Shown here one piece after another: positions 25,692 through 34,132 of a DNA stretch of 64,000 nucleotides (within the stretch, counting starts at the first letter, position 1; every line of letters begins with the position of its first letter). The DNA lies in NCBI RefSeq assembly GCF_039535785.1, contig NZ_BAAAXV010000008.1, positions 124,001-188,000 on the forward strand, read 5' to 3'. Made by a program: the position numbers and the translations under genes. The notes under the pieces were generated by a model. It saw only the letters and a program-made list of their open reading frames with translations. It was not told the DNA's origin and made no database searches. The stretch comes from Nonomuraea helvata. GTDB taxonomy: Bacteria; Actinomycetota; Actinomycetes; Streptosporangiales; Streptosporangiaceae.

Positions 25692-26771
25692 ATGATCACT
25701 AGCATGGGGTTGCGCGTGGACGATGATCGAGGCGCTGAGGAGCATGCTATGACCTTCGACAGAATCGGCTATTGGGCCTGGACGGACATGGAGGAGGCCG
25801 GGCAGTGGCTGGCTACCGGCACCGACCCCAGCGCGCCGGAAGCAGTGGCTTGGGGTGTGCCGCTGATCGCCGCGTGTAGTCGCGGTTCAAATGAGGTCGT
25901 GGCCGCGCTGGCGGCTCAGGCCAGTGACGTGAACGTGCGCGGGGAAGATGGCCGCACCCCGCTGTGGGAAGCGGTGTGGGAGGCCAACGCCGGTGCCATC
26001 GAGGCGCTGCTGGCAGCCGGGGCCGACCCATGGATCGAGGTGATGTGCGGGTGGTCGGCCGGGCGGCTGGCGCTGGCTGGCCCACATGCGTCGTTGTTCG
26101 CTTGCCTTCCCGGGGTCGTTCCCCTGGAGGAGGAGCATCGAGCCGCCATCCAGCGGGCGCGTGAGCGCAAGACGCTGCTCGATAACACGGCGCACCTGGG
26201 CGGGGAGTGGGCGGTGGGGATGGGACTGGCGCTGGTCGCAGGAATCAGCGCTGATGAGGCGATCCGGCGCCTGGGGGCCGACCCCGCGCGGTTCGCTCCG
26301 CATCCCCCTCGCCCGGCACCGTGGCTGCCCGAGGATGAGGATGACGAGGATGAGGTTGACCTTTACACAGCCGGGTTGCAATACGTCGCCGTCACCGAAA
26401 TCGCGGGAGGATGCGCCCTGGTGCAGCCGGAAGGCTTCGCCGTCACCCTGAACGAGACGGTGAACCCCTTGTCGGCGGGCACCCACTGCGTAGCTGTCTA
26501 CTTCAACGCTAAGAGCGGCACGCAGAGCAGCTACGTCATCGACGGCGAAGAGGTCGACCGCGATCCCGTCAGCAGTGACGCACGCCCCGGCGAGAACCCG
26601 GCGCGGACGCTGAACCGCTTCCTCTACTCCTGGGCCCAAAGCAGACAGGACCCGATCGCAGCCGAGATCGGATACGCGTTCACGCTGCTGGGCCTGGATC
26701 CCGGCGACGGCTCCTGCGTGAAGGGACCATGGTCCAGGTGGGTCCAAGTCCCGGAGTGGAGCCGGTTCTGA
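25692..26771 (+). CDS. ankyrin-repeat protein with C-terminal DUF6461-like domain
   Basis: 359 residues. The N-terminal part has ankyrin-type repeats (WGVPLIAACSRGSNEVVAAL and DGRTPLWEAVWEANAGAIEA then LLAAGADP). The C-terminal part matches the DUF6461 layout: AVGMGLALVAGISADEAIRR then LGADPARF, VTEIAGGCALVQPEGFAVTL, and PLSAGTHCVAVYFNAKSGTQ. Starts at 25692 (GAGGAG six bases upstream) and 25749 (MTFDRIGYWAW, also with GAGGAG) are both good. Cytoplasmic, no signal peptide. DUF6461 proteins have no known function; the ankyrin part suggests a protein-protein interaction role. Either an immunity-like protein or a regulator (inference). Confidence 0.7.
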   Translation: MITSMGLRVDDDRGAEEHAMTFDRIGYWAWTDMEEAGQWLATGTDPSAPEAVAWGVPLIAACSRGSNEVVAALAAQASDVNVRGEDGRTPLWEAVWEANAGAIEALLAAGADPWIEVMCGWSAGRLALAGPHASLFACLPGVVPLEEEHRAAIQRARERKTLLDNTAHLGGEWAVGMGLALVAGISADEAIRRLGADPARFAPHPPRPAPWLPEDEDDEDEVDLYTAGLQYVAVTEIAGGCALVQPEGFAVTLNETVNPLSAGTHCVAVYFNAKSGTQSSYVIDGEEVDRDPVSSDARPGENPARTLNRFLYSWAQSRQDPIAAEIGYAFTLLGLDPGDGSCVKGPWSRWVQVPEWSRF

Positions 26772-26778
26772 CGCGTCG

Positions 26779-27261
26779 TTGCTTCTCCGAGCTCACCCAG
26801 ACCCGCGCCCGAGCCGAACACGCCTCGGCACGGTGTCCGTCTGCGTCAGCGGCGACCTCCACTTCACCGACGACACAGGGCGGCGCCGGGTCCCGCTGAC
26901 CGAGGTGGCCCCGCTGACGTTGTCGGAGGTGCTGCGCGACGCCGACCTGGCCGTCGGCGTCACCTCGACCGGCCTGGACCCCGAGGGGCACGGCGAGTAC
27001 TGGCAGTCCTACGGCTTCGGCGACCTCACCCAGACTGCCCAGATCCGCCGTGACGCACTGGCCCGGCTGCTGCCGCGCCTGGCGATCTCCGACCGCTGCA
27101 CTCTCGCAGACCGGTTCCTCGTCGTCCGCGGTGACCTGCGCACCTACAAGATCCACCTCGGCTCGAGCAATATCCTCATGGAGCCCAACGACGCCTACCT
27201 GTGCATCGTCCCCCGCCGTGGTTCCGGCGGCGACCCGGTCTTCCTGCCCTTCCGGCCCTGA
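26779..27261 (+). pseudogene. C-terminal DUF7737/DUF4132-like remnant
   Basis: 160 codons from TTG 26779. From VSVCVSGDLHFTDDTGRRRV onward the sequence ends with DRFLVVRGDLRTYKIHLGSS, NILMEPNDAYLCIVP, the hallmark end of the large DUF4132-type proteins (C-terminal DUF7737). Those proteins are usually many hundreds of residues, often with a WGR domain; here only the last ~135 residues remain, directly after the ankyrin gene and without a good ribosome-binding site. Probably a truncated relic, although a stand-alone domain cannot be excluded. Confidence 0.6.
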
Positions 27262-27282
27262 GCGGGGGGCGCGAGAGGGACG

Positions 27283-28563
27283 CTACCCGAGCACGGGGAA
27301 GTTCGCCTTGATCACACCGTGCGGGTCGCGGGAGCGCTTGAGGTCGCGCAGCCTGGCCAGCGTCTCGCGCGGGAACGCGGCCGCGGCCTGCTCACCGCCA
27401 TGCAGCATCGTGTACGGCTTGCGCCCGCTGGTCGCCGGCACCAGCGCCTTGCCCAGCCGGTCGAGGCGCTCGCCCGTCGTCTCGGAAGGCTGGCCGAACG
27501 CGTAGACCAGGTACGGCTCGTCCAGGTGCCCCGCGGCGCCGCCACCGTCCGCGGGCTTGGCGAGCGCGCCGCCCAGATGCCGGATCTGCACGCCCACCAG
27601 CGGATCGATCGGCTCGTCCAGCAGCACGCCGGCCACCTCGCCGTCCAGCCCGGTCAGCAGCTCGCACCGGCTCATCCCCGGCGAGGGGTCGGTGGGCTCG
27701 TCGCAGATGGAGCCCAGCTCGGCCACCGGCAGCAGCCTCCGGTTGTCGCTGACGGCCCCGCCGATCAGGTCGAAGGGCCGCAGCAGCGCGCCCGGGTCCC
27801 GGCCCAGATACGTGCTGTCGACCATGACGAACCCGGGACCGCCGGGGATCTGCAGCAGGTCGAACCAGACCGTCAGCTCGTCCGGCGCCGACGCGGTGAC
27901 CTCGCGGAAGGCGGCCAGCACCTCGGGCGCCCGCTCGATCGGCCACATGATCCGCCCGCCGTGCAGGAAGGGCGCGGGGCTCAGCTCGAACTCCACCGCC
28001 GTCACGATCGCGAAGTCGCCGCCGCCGCCCCGCAGCGCCCAGAACAGCTCGGGATCCTGATCGGCCGTCACCCTGATCCGCCTGCCCTCGGCGTCCACCG
28101 CGTCGAAGGCCCGCACGCTGTCGGACGCGAAGCCGTACTTCCTGCTGAACCAGCTCAGCCCGCCGCCCAGCGTGTACCCGACCACGCTGACCACGGGGGA
28201 GCTGCCCGCGAGGCCGGTCAGGCCGAGCGGGCTCGCCGCCGCCAGCACCTCGCCCCACTTCACGCCCGCGCCGACGCGGGCCACCCCGTTGCCGATCTCC
28301 ACTCCGCCGAGCCCGCGAGTACGCAGCAGGATCGTGCCGTCGGTGTCGCCGGAGGGGCCGTGGCCGCTCGGCTGCGCGGTCACCGCCAGCCCGTGCAGGC
28401 GGGCGAAACCGACCGCGGCCGCCACGTCGTCCGCGTCGGCCACCTCGACCACCGCGCGCACCGGCTGGTCGACGGCCAGGTTCCACGGCCTGCGCGCCTC
28501 GTCGAAGCCCTCGTCGCCGGGGAGGAGGACGCGGCCGTTCATCAGGTTCCTCAGTTCGTTCAT
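27283..28563 (-). CDS. FAD-linked oxidoreductase, berberine-bridge type
   Basis: 426-residue FAD_binding_4 flavoprotein. The FAD domain has VRAVVEVADADDVAAAVGFA, PSGHGPSGDTDGTILLRT (candidate covalent-flavin His region) and VGYTLGGGLSWFSRKYG; the C-terminal BBE element is RDPHGVIKANFPVLG-like. No signal peptide is apparent, so probably cytoplasmic. Starts at ATG 28563; the longer upstream frame runs through the promoter of the divergent regulator. Divergent from a SARP gene only ~50 bp away, so probably controlled by it. Such oxidases oxidise alcohols, sugars or natural-product intermediates. Confidence 0.85.
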   Translation of the reverse strand: MNELRNLMNGRVLLPGDEGFDEARRPWNLAVDQPVRAVVEVADADDVAAAVGFARLHGLAVTAQPSGHGPSGDTDGTILLRTRGLGGVEIGNGVARVGAGVKWGEVLAAASPLGLTGLAGSSPVVSVVGYTLGGGLSWFSRKYGFASDSVRAFDAVDAEGRRIRVTADQDPELFWALRGGGGDFAIVTAVEFELSPAPFLHGGRIMWPIERAPEVLAAFREVTASAPDELTVWFDLLQIPGGPGFVMVDSTYLGRDPGALLRPFDLIGGAVSDNRRLLPVAELGSICDEPTDPSPGMSRCELLTGLDGEVAGVLLDEPIDPLVGVQIRHLGGALAKPADGGGAAGHLDEPYLVYAFGQPSETTGERLDRLGKALVPATSGRKPYTMLHGGEQAAAAFPRETLARLRDLKRSRDPHGVIKANFPVLG

Positions 28564-28583
28564 GTGTCCAGCGTGCGGTTTAG

Positions 28584-28613
28584 GACTTGAGAAAAAATTG
28601 GGGTTGACTTGAG
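28584..28613 (+). promoter_or_regulatory. SARP-type direct repeats
   Basis: GACTTGAG occurs at 28584-28591 and again at 28606-28613, exactly 22 bp apart, in the gap between the oxidase and SARP genes. SARP regulators bind direct heptamer repeats spaced 11 or 22 bp, so this is a candidate site for autoregulation and control of the oxidase. The second copy abuts the possible GTG start at 28618. Confidence 0.45.
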
Positions 28614-28617
28614 GTTC

Positions 28618-31600
28618 GTGGAGTTCAGAATGTTCGGCCCACTTGAGGTGGACGACGACGAGGGCAACCGGCTCGACCCCGGTACCCGCAAGCAGCGGGC
28701 GGTCCTCGCCAGGCTGGCGCTCGAACCCGGCCGGGTCGTCCCGCTCGACCTGCTGATCGAGGAGCTGTGGGCGGGCGAGGCGCCGGCCAAGGCCACGGCG
28801 ACGCTGCAGGCGTACGTCTCGCACCTGCGGCGGGTGCTCGAGCCGGACCGCAAGCCGCGCACGCCGCCCCAGGTGCTGCTCACCCGCGAACCCGGCTACC
28901 TGCTGAACATCACACCCGGCCAGACCGACGTGGGCCGCTTCGCCGCGTGGGCCGCCGACGGCGCGCGCCTAGTGAGACAGGGGCGGCACGCGGAGGCGGG
29001 CCGGACGCTGGACCGGGCGCTCGCGCTGTGGCGCGGGGAGCCGCTGGCCGAGTTCCCCGATCTGGCGCCGGCGGCCGCCGCGCGGCTGGGCGAGCTGCGA
29101 CTGGCGGCCGAGGAGGATCGGCTGGAGGCCCGGCTGGCGCTGGGAGAGGCCAGCGTGGCCGACCTGGAGGCGCTGACGGAGGCGCATCCCTACCGCGAGC
29201 GGGCGTGGGGGCTGCTGGTGCTCGGGCTGTACCGGGCAGGACGCCAGGCCGACGCGCTCGCGGCGCTGCGCAGGGTGCGCGCCCTGCTCGCCGACGAGCT
29301 GGGCATCGAGCCGGGGCCGGAGCTGAGGCGGCTGGAACAGGCCGTGTTCGAGCAGGCGCCCGAGCTCGACGCCGGAACGCCCGCGAGAGCCGGAACGCCC
29401 GCGAGAGCCGAGGCGCCCGCGAGTGCCGGGGCGATGCCCGCGCGAGCCGGGGCGGCGCCCGCGGGCAGCCCGAGGCCCGCGCCCGCCTTCGACGGGGACC
29501 GGCTCGTGGCCAGGGAGGGCGAGCTGCGTGCCCTGGAGGAGCTGCTGTCCGAGGCCCGGCGCGGCAGGGGCGGGCTGGTCCTGGTCACCGGTGAGGCGGG
29601 CATCGGGAAGACGAGCCTGGCCAGGGCGGCCGCCGACCTCGCCGCCGCCCGGGGCTTCAGGGTGGAGTGGGGGCGCTGCCTCGACGGCGGCACGGCTCCG
29701 GCGTTCTGGCCCTGGACCAAGGCGGGCCTGATCCCTCCGCGCCCGCACGCCGAGCTGTTCGACCTGTACGACGCCGTACTGACCGAGCTGCGCAAGGGCC
29801 CCCTGCTGGTGGTGCTCGAGGACCTGCACTGGGCCGACGCCTCCTCGCTGAGGCTGCTCGGCCACGTCGCGGGCGAGCTGGCGCGGACCTCCGCGCTCAT
29901 CGTCGCCACGCTCAGGCCTGAGCCCGGCGACCATCCGGAGCAGCTGCGCGAGACCCTCGGCGTGCTGGCCAGGGAGGGCGGCAGGGTGCCGCTGAAACCG
30001 TTCGACGCCTCGGGCATACGCGACTACCTGCGCCTGTACGACGTGGCGGCCGACCCGCAGGAGCTGCTCGACCGGTCGGGCGGCAACCCGTTCTACCTCA
30101 CCGAGCTGCTCCGCCTGCCGGAACGCGAGCGCCACCTCGTCCCTCCCGGCGCCCGCGACGTCATCGAACGCCGGCTGGCCCGCCTTCCCGAGCCCACCCA
30201 GGAGCTGCTCAGAGCCGCCGCGGTCGCGGGCCGCGAGGTGGAGCTGGACCTGCTGGCCGCCCTGGTGGACCGCTCGATCGAAGAGGTCATGTCGCAGCTG
30301 GAGCCCGCGCTGGCCGCCGGGCTGCTCGCCGAGCTGTCCAACGGGGCCGCCGACTACCGCTTCTCCCACGCCCTCGTACGTCAGGCCCTCGACGCGGGGC
30401 TCACCAGGCTGGGCCGCGCCCGCCTGCACCTGCGGGCCGCCGAGCACCTGGAGACCGTGCCCGGCGCCGACCCCGCGATCCTGGCGGGGCACTTCGCCGC
30501 AGCGGCCCGGCTGGGCGGCGCACCCAAGGCCGCCACGTACGCGACGCGGGCCGCCGGGCAGGCCGCGCGGCGGCACGGCTACCAGGAGGCCGTCCAGCTG
30601 TGGGAGCTGGCGCTTGACCACCTCCCGCCCGGCGACTCGCCCGGACGCTGCCACGTGCTGACCGAGCTGGGCCAGGCCCGCCGCACCATGGGCGACGCCC
30701 AGGGCGCCTACCGCGACCTGAGCGAGGCGGTCGCCCAGGCCCAGCGGCTCGGCGACGGGGACGCGCTGGTGGCGGCGGTCTCGGTCTTCGGCGGCCTGTC
30801 GGTGTGGAACTGGCGCCCGTACGGCACCGTGGACGAGGACATGGTCGCGATCCTGGAGGACCTCCTGGCGGGCGACCTCGACGACCGGTCCAGGGCCGCG
30901 CTCCTGGGCACGCTCGGCATCGAGCTGTACTACGGCCCCCGGCGGGCCGAGGGCGAGCGGCTGGCGCTCGACGCGATCGACCTGGCCCGCCGCTCGGGCG
31001 AGTCCATGCTGCTGGCCAGGGCGCTCAACAACTACCTGATCGCGAGCTTCGTACCGGGCCGCAACCGCGAACGGCTGGCGGCGGCCGAGGAGATGCTGGC
31101 CGTGCCCGGCCTGCCCAGGGAGGCCAAGGTGGTGGGGCGGGTGCTGCGCATGTCGTGCCTGCTGCGCGCCGGCGACCTGGACGAGTGGAGGAGGGACCTG
31201 GCCCGCTGCGAGCAGCTGCTCCACGAGGTGGACCGGCCCGAGCTGGAGGCCATGGTCCGCGTCTCCCAGTCCGCCGACCACGTGCTGCACGGCCGGTGGG
31301 CGGAGGTGGAGGCGCTGCTCGAACGCTTCCCCACGATCGCCTTCGGGGCGAGCCTGTGGGGCCTGGACGTCCGCCGCCTGTCCGGCCTCTACGCGTGCCG
31401 GCGTGGCCAGGGCCGGGTGGCGGAGCTGGTGGACGAGCTGGTGGCCGCGGGCGACCGCCCAGGCATGACCCTGGTACGCCCGCTCGCCATCCTCGCCTCC
31501 CTGGACGTGGGGCGCACCGACCGGGCGCGCAGGCTCGTCGAACGGTGGGGTGTGGACCTGCAGGAGGACTGGTCGGCGGACTTCTTCTTCCCGGTCTGGG

Positions 31601-31866
31601 GGCTCGTGGCCGCCCAGCTCGGCACGCCTGACCCCGGCGACATGTACGAGCGGCTGCTGCCGATCGCCGGGCAGCCGGTCATCATGGGCATGGGCAGCGC
31701 GGCCCTGGGCTCCGTGCAGGACGTGCTGGCCGAGCTCGCGCTCCGGCTCGGGCACAGGGACAAGGCGCTCGAGCACAACGCGGCCGCCATCGCCACGCAT
31801 CGGCGGCTCGGGCTGGCCTACTGGGAGTCGCGCAGCCTCGCCCGCCGCGCCGAGCTGACGCAATGA
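28618..31866 (+). CDS. SARP-type regulator with STAND/AAA ATPase and TPR-like region (AfsR/LAL-like)
   Basis: About 1082 residues. N-terminal OmpR-type DNA-binding domain (~1-95: FRMFGPLEVDDDEGNRLDPG, LQAYVSHLRRVLEP), bacterial transcriptional activation domain (~100-245), an Ala/Pro-rich linker made of short repeats, an ATPase domain with Walker A TGEAGIGKTS and Walker B LLVVLEDLHWAD, and a long helical TPR-like C-terminus. GTG 28618 (VEFRMFGPLEV) fits family N-termini; TTG 28609 and ATG 28630 (better Shine-Dalgarno spacing) are alternatives. Such proteins activate secondary metabolism on ATP-dependent signalling. The only evident target is the divergent oxidase; no biosynthetic cluster adjoins. 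Confidence 0.88.
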   Translation: MEFRMFGPLEVDDDEGNRLDPGTRKQRAVLARLALEPGRVVPLDLLIEELWAGEAPAKATATLQAYVSHLRRVLEPDRKPRTPPQVLLTREPGYLLNITPGQTDVGRFAAWAADGARLVRQGRHAEAGRTLDRALALWRGEPLAEFPDLAPAAAARLGELRLAAEEDRLEARLALGEASVADLEALTEAHPYRERAWGLLVLGLYRAGRQADALAALRRVRALLADELGIEPGPELRRLEQAVFEQAPELDAGTPARAGTPARAEAPASAGAMPARAGAAPAGSPRPAPAFDGDRLVAREGELRALEELLSEARRGRGGLVLVTGEAGIGKTSLARAAADLAAARGFRVEWGRCLDGGTAPAFWPWTKAGLIPPRPHAELFDLYDAVLTELRKGPLLVVLEDLHWADASSLRLLGHVAGELARTSALIVATLRPEPGDHPEQLRETLGVLAREGGRVPLKPFDASGIRDYLRLYDVAADPQELLDRSGGNPFYLTELLRLPERERHLVPPGARDVIERRLARLPEPTQELLRAAAVAGREVELDLLAALVDRSIEEVMSQLEPALAAGLLAELSNGAADYRFSHALVRQALDAGLTRLGRARLHLRAAEHLETVPGADPAILAGHFAAAARLGGAPKAATYATRAAGQAARRHGYQEAVQLWELALDHLPPGDSPGRCHVLTELGQARRTMGDAQGAYRDLSEAVAQAQRLGDGDALVAAVSVFGGLSVWNWRPYGTVDEDMVAILEDLLAGDLDDRSRAALLGTLGIELYYGPRRAEGERLALDAIDLARRSGESMLLARALNNYLIASFVPGRNRERLAAAEEMLAVPGLPREAKVVGRVLRMSCLLRAGDLDEWRRDLARCEQLLHEVDRPELEAMVRVSQSADHVLHGRWAEVEALLERFPTIAFGASLWGLDVRRLSGLYACRRGQGRVAELVDELVAAGDRPGMTLVRPLAILASLDVGRTDRARRLVERWGVDLQEDWSADFFFPVWGLVAAQLGTPDPGDMYERLLPIAGQPVIMGMGSAALGSVQDVLAELALRLGHRDKALEHNAAAIATHRRLGLAYWESRSLARRAELTQ
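29371..29460 (+). repeat. degenerate 18-bp tandem repeat in the SARP linker
   Basis: Units starting GCCGGAACGCCCGCGAGA at 29371 and 29389 are identical; further units at 29407, 29425 and 29446 are diverged (two are 21 bp). They encode Ala/Gly/Pro/Arg-rich linker between the activation and ATPase domains and are likely length-variable between strains. Confidence 0.7.
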
Positions 31867-31908
31867 AGCCGCCGGGGTCTTGTCGGTGGCCCCGCGTAGG
31901 GTGACCGT

Positions 31909-33114
31909 ATGCCTGTCATCGAGGTCGCGGGGCGCGAGGTCAGCATCACCAGCCCCGACAAGGTGGTCTTCCCGCAGAGCGGCCACACCAAGCTCGACCT
32001 GGTCCGCTACTACCAGGCCGTGGGCGAGGCGGCGCTGCGGGGCGTCCACGGGCGGCCGATGGTGCTCAAGCGGTTCGTGCACGGCATCGAGCAGGAGGCC
32101 TTCTTCCAGAAGCGCGCCCCGGCCAAGCGGCCCGACTGGATCGAGGTGGCCGAGCTGAAATACCGCTCGGGGCTCGGCGCCGAGGAGGTCGTCTGCACCG
32201 ACCTGGCCCAGCTGCTCTGGGTGGTCAATCTGGGGTGCGTCGACCTCAACCCCCATCCGGTGCGCTCCGACGACCTGTCCAGGCCCGACGAGCTCCGCAT
32301 CGACCTCGACCCGGTGCCCGGCGTCCCGTGGTCCGACGTGCTGGCGACCGCGCAGGTGGCCCGCGAGGTGCTGGCCGACCACGGGCTGGTCGCCTGGCCC
32401 AAGACGTCAGGGTCGCGGGGGTTCCATGTGTACGCCCGGATCGAGCGGCGCTGGCCGTTCGCCAAGGTGCGCAAGGCCGCCGAGACGGTGGCCCGCGAGG
32501 TGGAGCGGCGGGCTCCCGACCTGGCCACCAGCCGGTGGTGGAAGGAGGAGCGGCACGGCGTCTTCGTCGACTTCAACCAGAACGCCTACGACCGCACGGT
32601 GGCCTCCTCCTACTCCGTGCGCGCCGTCCCCGATGCGCGCGTCTCGACGCCTCTGACCTGGGACGAGGTGCCGGGCTGCCACCCCGAGGCGTACACGATC
32701 GACACGGTGCCTAAGCGCCTGGCCTCGGTGGGCGACCCGTGGGAGGACATGGACCTGCACCCGGGCTCGCTGGACGGGCTGCTGCGGCTGGCCGACGAGC
32801 TCGGGCCCGCGCCCAAGCCGCCCAAGGGCGCGGGGCGCCGGCAGCAGACCATGCCCGTCATCGAGATCGCGCGGGCCGAGCACAAGGACGAGGCGCTGGC
32901 CGGGTTCGAGCGGTGGAAGGCCCGCCATCCGGAGGTCGCGGCCAAGCTGGAGCCCGCCGACGTGCTGGTCGACGGCATGCGGGGGCGCAGCAGCGTGTGG
33001 TATCGCGTCCGGGTCAACCTCCAGCATGTGCCGGAGGAGCAGCGGCCGGAGCAGGAGCCGCTGGAGGTCGACTACGACCCCTGGCGCGGCGCCGGAGGCC
33101 CCGCCCCGAGCTGA
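31909..33114 (+). CDS. LigD-type polymerase/primase domain protein (NHEJ)
   Basis: 401-residue stand-alone PolDom of the LigD family. Catalytic Asp132 and Asp134 are in RIDLDP, the third Asp221 in VFVDFNQN, with TSGSRGFHVY and the N-terminal TSPDKVVFPQSG. This domain adds (ribo)nucleotides at broken DNA ends in Ku-dependent end joining. No ligase, nuclease or Ku gene is in the window, as is common in actinomycetes where these are dispersed. ATG 31909 begins the conserved MPVIEVAGREV. The C-terminus is a Lys/Glu-rich extension beyond the domain. Confidence 0.87.
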   Translation: MPVIEVAGREVSITSPDKVVFPQSGHTKLDLVRYYQAVGEAALRGVHGRPMVLKRFVHGIEQEAFFQKRAPAKRPDWIEVAELKYRSGLGAEEVVCTDLAQLLWVVNLGCVDLNPHPVRSDDLSRPDELRIDLDPVPGVPWSDVLATAQVAREVLADHGLVAWPKTSGSRGFHVYARIERRWPFAKVRKAAETVAREVERRAPDLATSRWWKEERHGVFVDFNQNAYDRTVASSYSVRAVPDARVSTPLTWDEVPGCHPEAYTIDTVPKRLASVGDPWEDMDLHPGSLDGLLRLADELGPAPKPPKGAGRRQQTMPVIEIARAEHKDEALAGFERWKARHPEVAAKLEPADVLVDGMRGRSSVWYRVRVNLQHVPEEQRPEQEPLEVDYDPWRGAGGPAPS

Positions 33115-33149
33115 GCGGGCGCAGGCGGCCCCGCCCCGAGCTGAGCGGG
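33097..33149 (+). repeat. 30-bp tandem duplication spanning the stop codon
   Basis: A 23-bp sequence starting GGCCCCGCCCCGAGC is present at 33097-33119 and 33127-33149 (period 30 bp). It includes the TGA of the polymerase gene, so a second in-frame TGA lies exactly ten codons downstream. Confidence 0.8.
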
Positions 33150-33200
33150 GCGCCGGACACATCCCCCTCGGCGCGCATCGCGGCGGCCGTGGAGTGCCGG

Positions 33201-34073
33201 CTAGCGCTGAAAGTGCCAGAACAGCATGGACGGCGTCCCGGCGATGGCCGCGTGCGCCGCCTCGGGCGCCAGATCCCACAAGGCCCACGGCCACACGTCC
33301 CACGCCTCCAGGACGTCGGTCCGCTCGCGCGGCTCCCCTGCCGGATGCCGGGGCTCCTCGCAGCGCCGCACCTGGAGCCCCGCCGCCAGCGCGGCCCGTA
33401 CGTAGTCCCCGACCAGATGGCGGTAGGTGGCCACCCTCCCCGGCCGGCCGTCCGGCAGCCGTACGGGCGGGACCACCCCCTGCGCCACGCCCTCGGGATG
33501 GATGTCGGCGATCACCACATGCCCGCCGGGCCGCAAAACCCGGCCGAACTCGGCCAGCACCGGGTCCAGCACGGGCACGTGCGTCAACGCCAGCGAGCAG
33601 ACCACCAGGTCGACGGACTCGCCGGGCACCGGCAGGGAGGACAGCTCGCCCGGCAGGAACTCCGCCTGCGGCACCCGTAGGCGCGCCCGCTCCAGCATGT
33701 CGGGCGAGCTGTCCACGCCGCGCACCCGATGGCCGCGACCGGCCAGGTAGGCCGCCATCCTGCCGGTGCCGCACGCCGCGTCCAGCGCGTCGCCGGCCGG
33801 CAACGCGTCGACGATCTCCCTGATGAACGGCTCGTCGAGGTCGAACGCGCTGTTGGGCCCGTCGTAGTTCCGCGACCAGATCCGGTAACCCTCCACGGTG
33901 TCCAAGCGAGCCACCTCGACGGCGGCGTCGGCCAGGGAGTCGTCATCGAGGAACTTACGGATCTCGGCGAGGCGTGCCTCGACGAACGCACGGTCGTGCT
34001 CGCCGGTGAAGGACCGCATCAGGGCGATGCCCTCCAGGCCCAGCACGTACGCCAACGGGTGCTCGTAGATCAC
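33201..34073 (-). CDS. class I SAM-dependent methyltransferase
   Basis: 290 residues from GTG 34073. The SAM-binding core has ALDAACGTGRMAAYLAGRG (motif I), VRGVDSSPDMLERAR (motif II region), VDLVVCSLALTHVPVLDPVL and RVLRPGGHVVIADIHPEG. An N-terminal ~80-residue helical extension (ALMRSFTGEHDRAFVEARLA) is not part of the core. The substrate is unknown; small-molecule methylation is most likely. Convergent with the polymerase gene. Confidence 0.85.
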   Translation of the reverse strand: MIYEHPLAYVLGLEGIALMRSFTGEHDRAFVEARLAEIRKFLDDDSLADAAVEVARLDTVEGYRIWSRNYDGPNSAFDLDEPFIREIVDALPAGDALDAACGTGRMAAYLAGRGHRVRGVDSSPDMLERARLRVPQAEFLPGELSSLPVPGESVDLVVCSLALTHVPVLDPVLAEFGRVLRPGGHVVIADIHPEGVAQGVVPPVRLPDGRPGRVATYRHLVGDYVRAALAAGLQVRRCEEPRHPAGEPRERTDVLEAWDVWPWALWDLAPEAAHAAIAGTPSMLFWHFQR

Positions 34074-34132
34074 CGTGACACGCTAACGACGACCGCCGCG
34101 CGGAAGCGACCGATTTTCGCCGACCCCGGGTC

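Noticed and set aside
28969-32382. Very long minus-strand open frame (1137 codons)
   Set aside because: Antisense of the SARP and LigD genes; Gly/Arg/Pro-rich, no domains, an effect of high GC.
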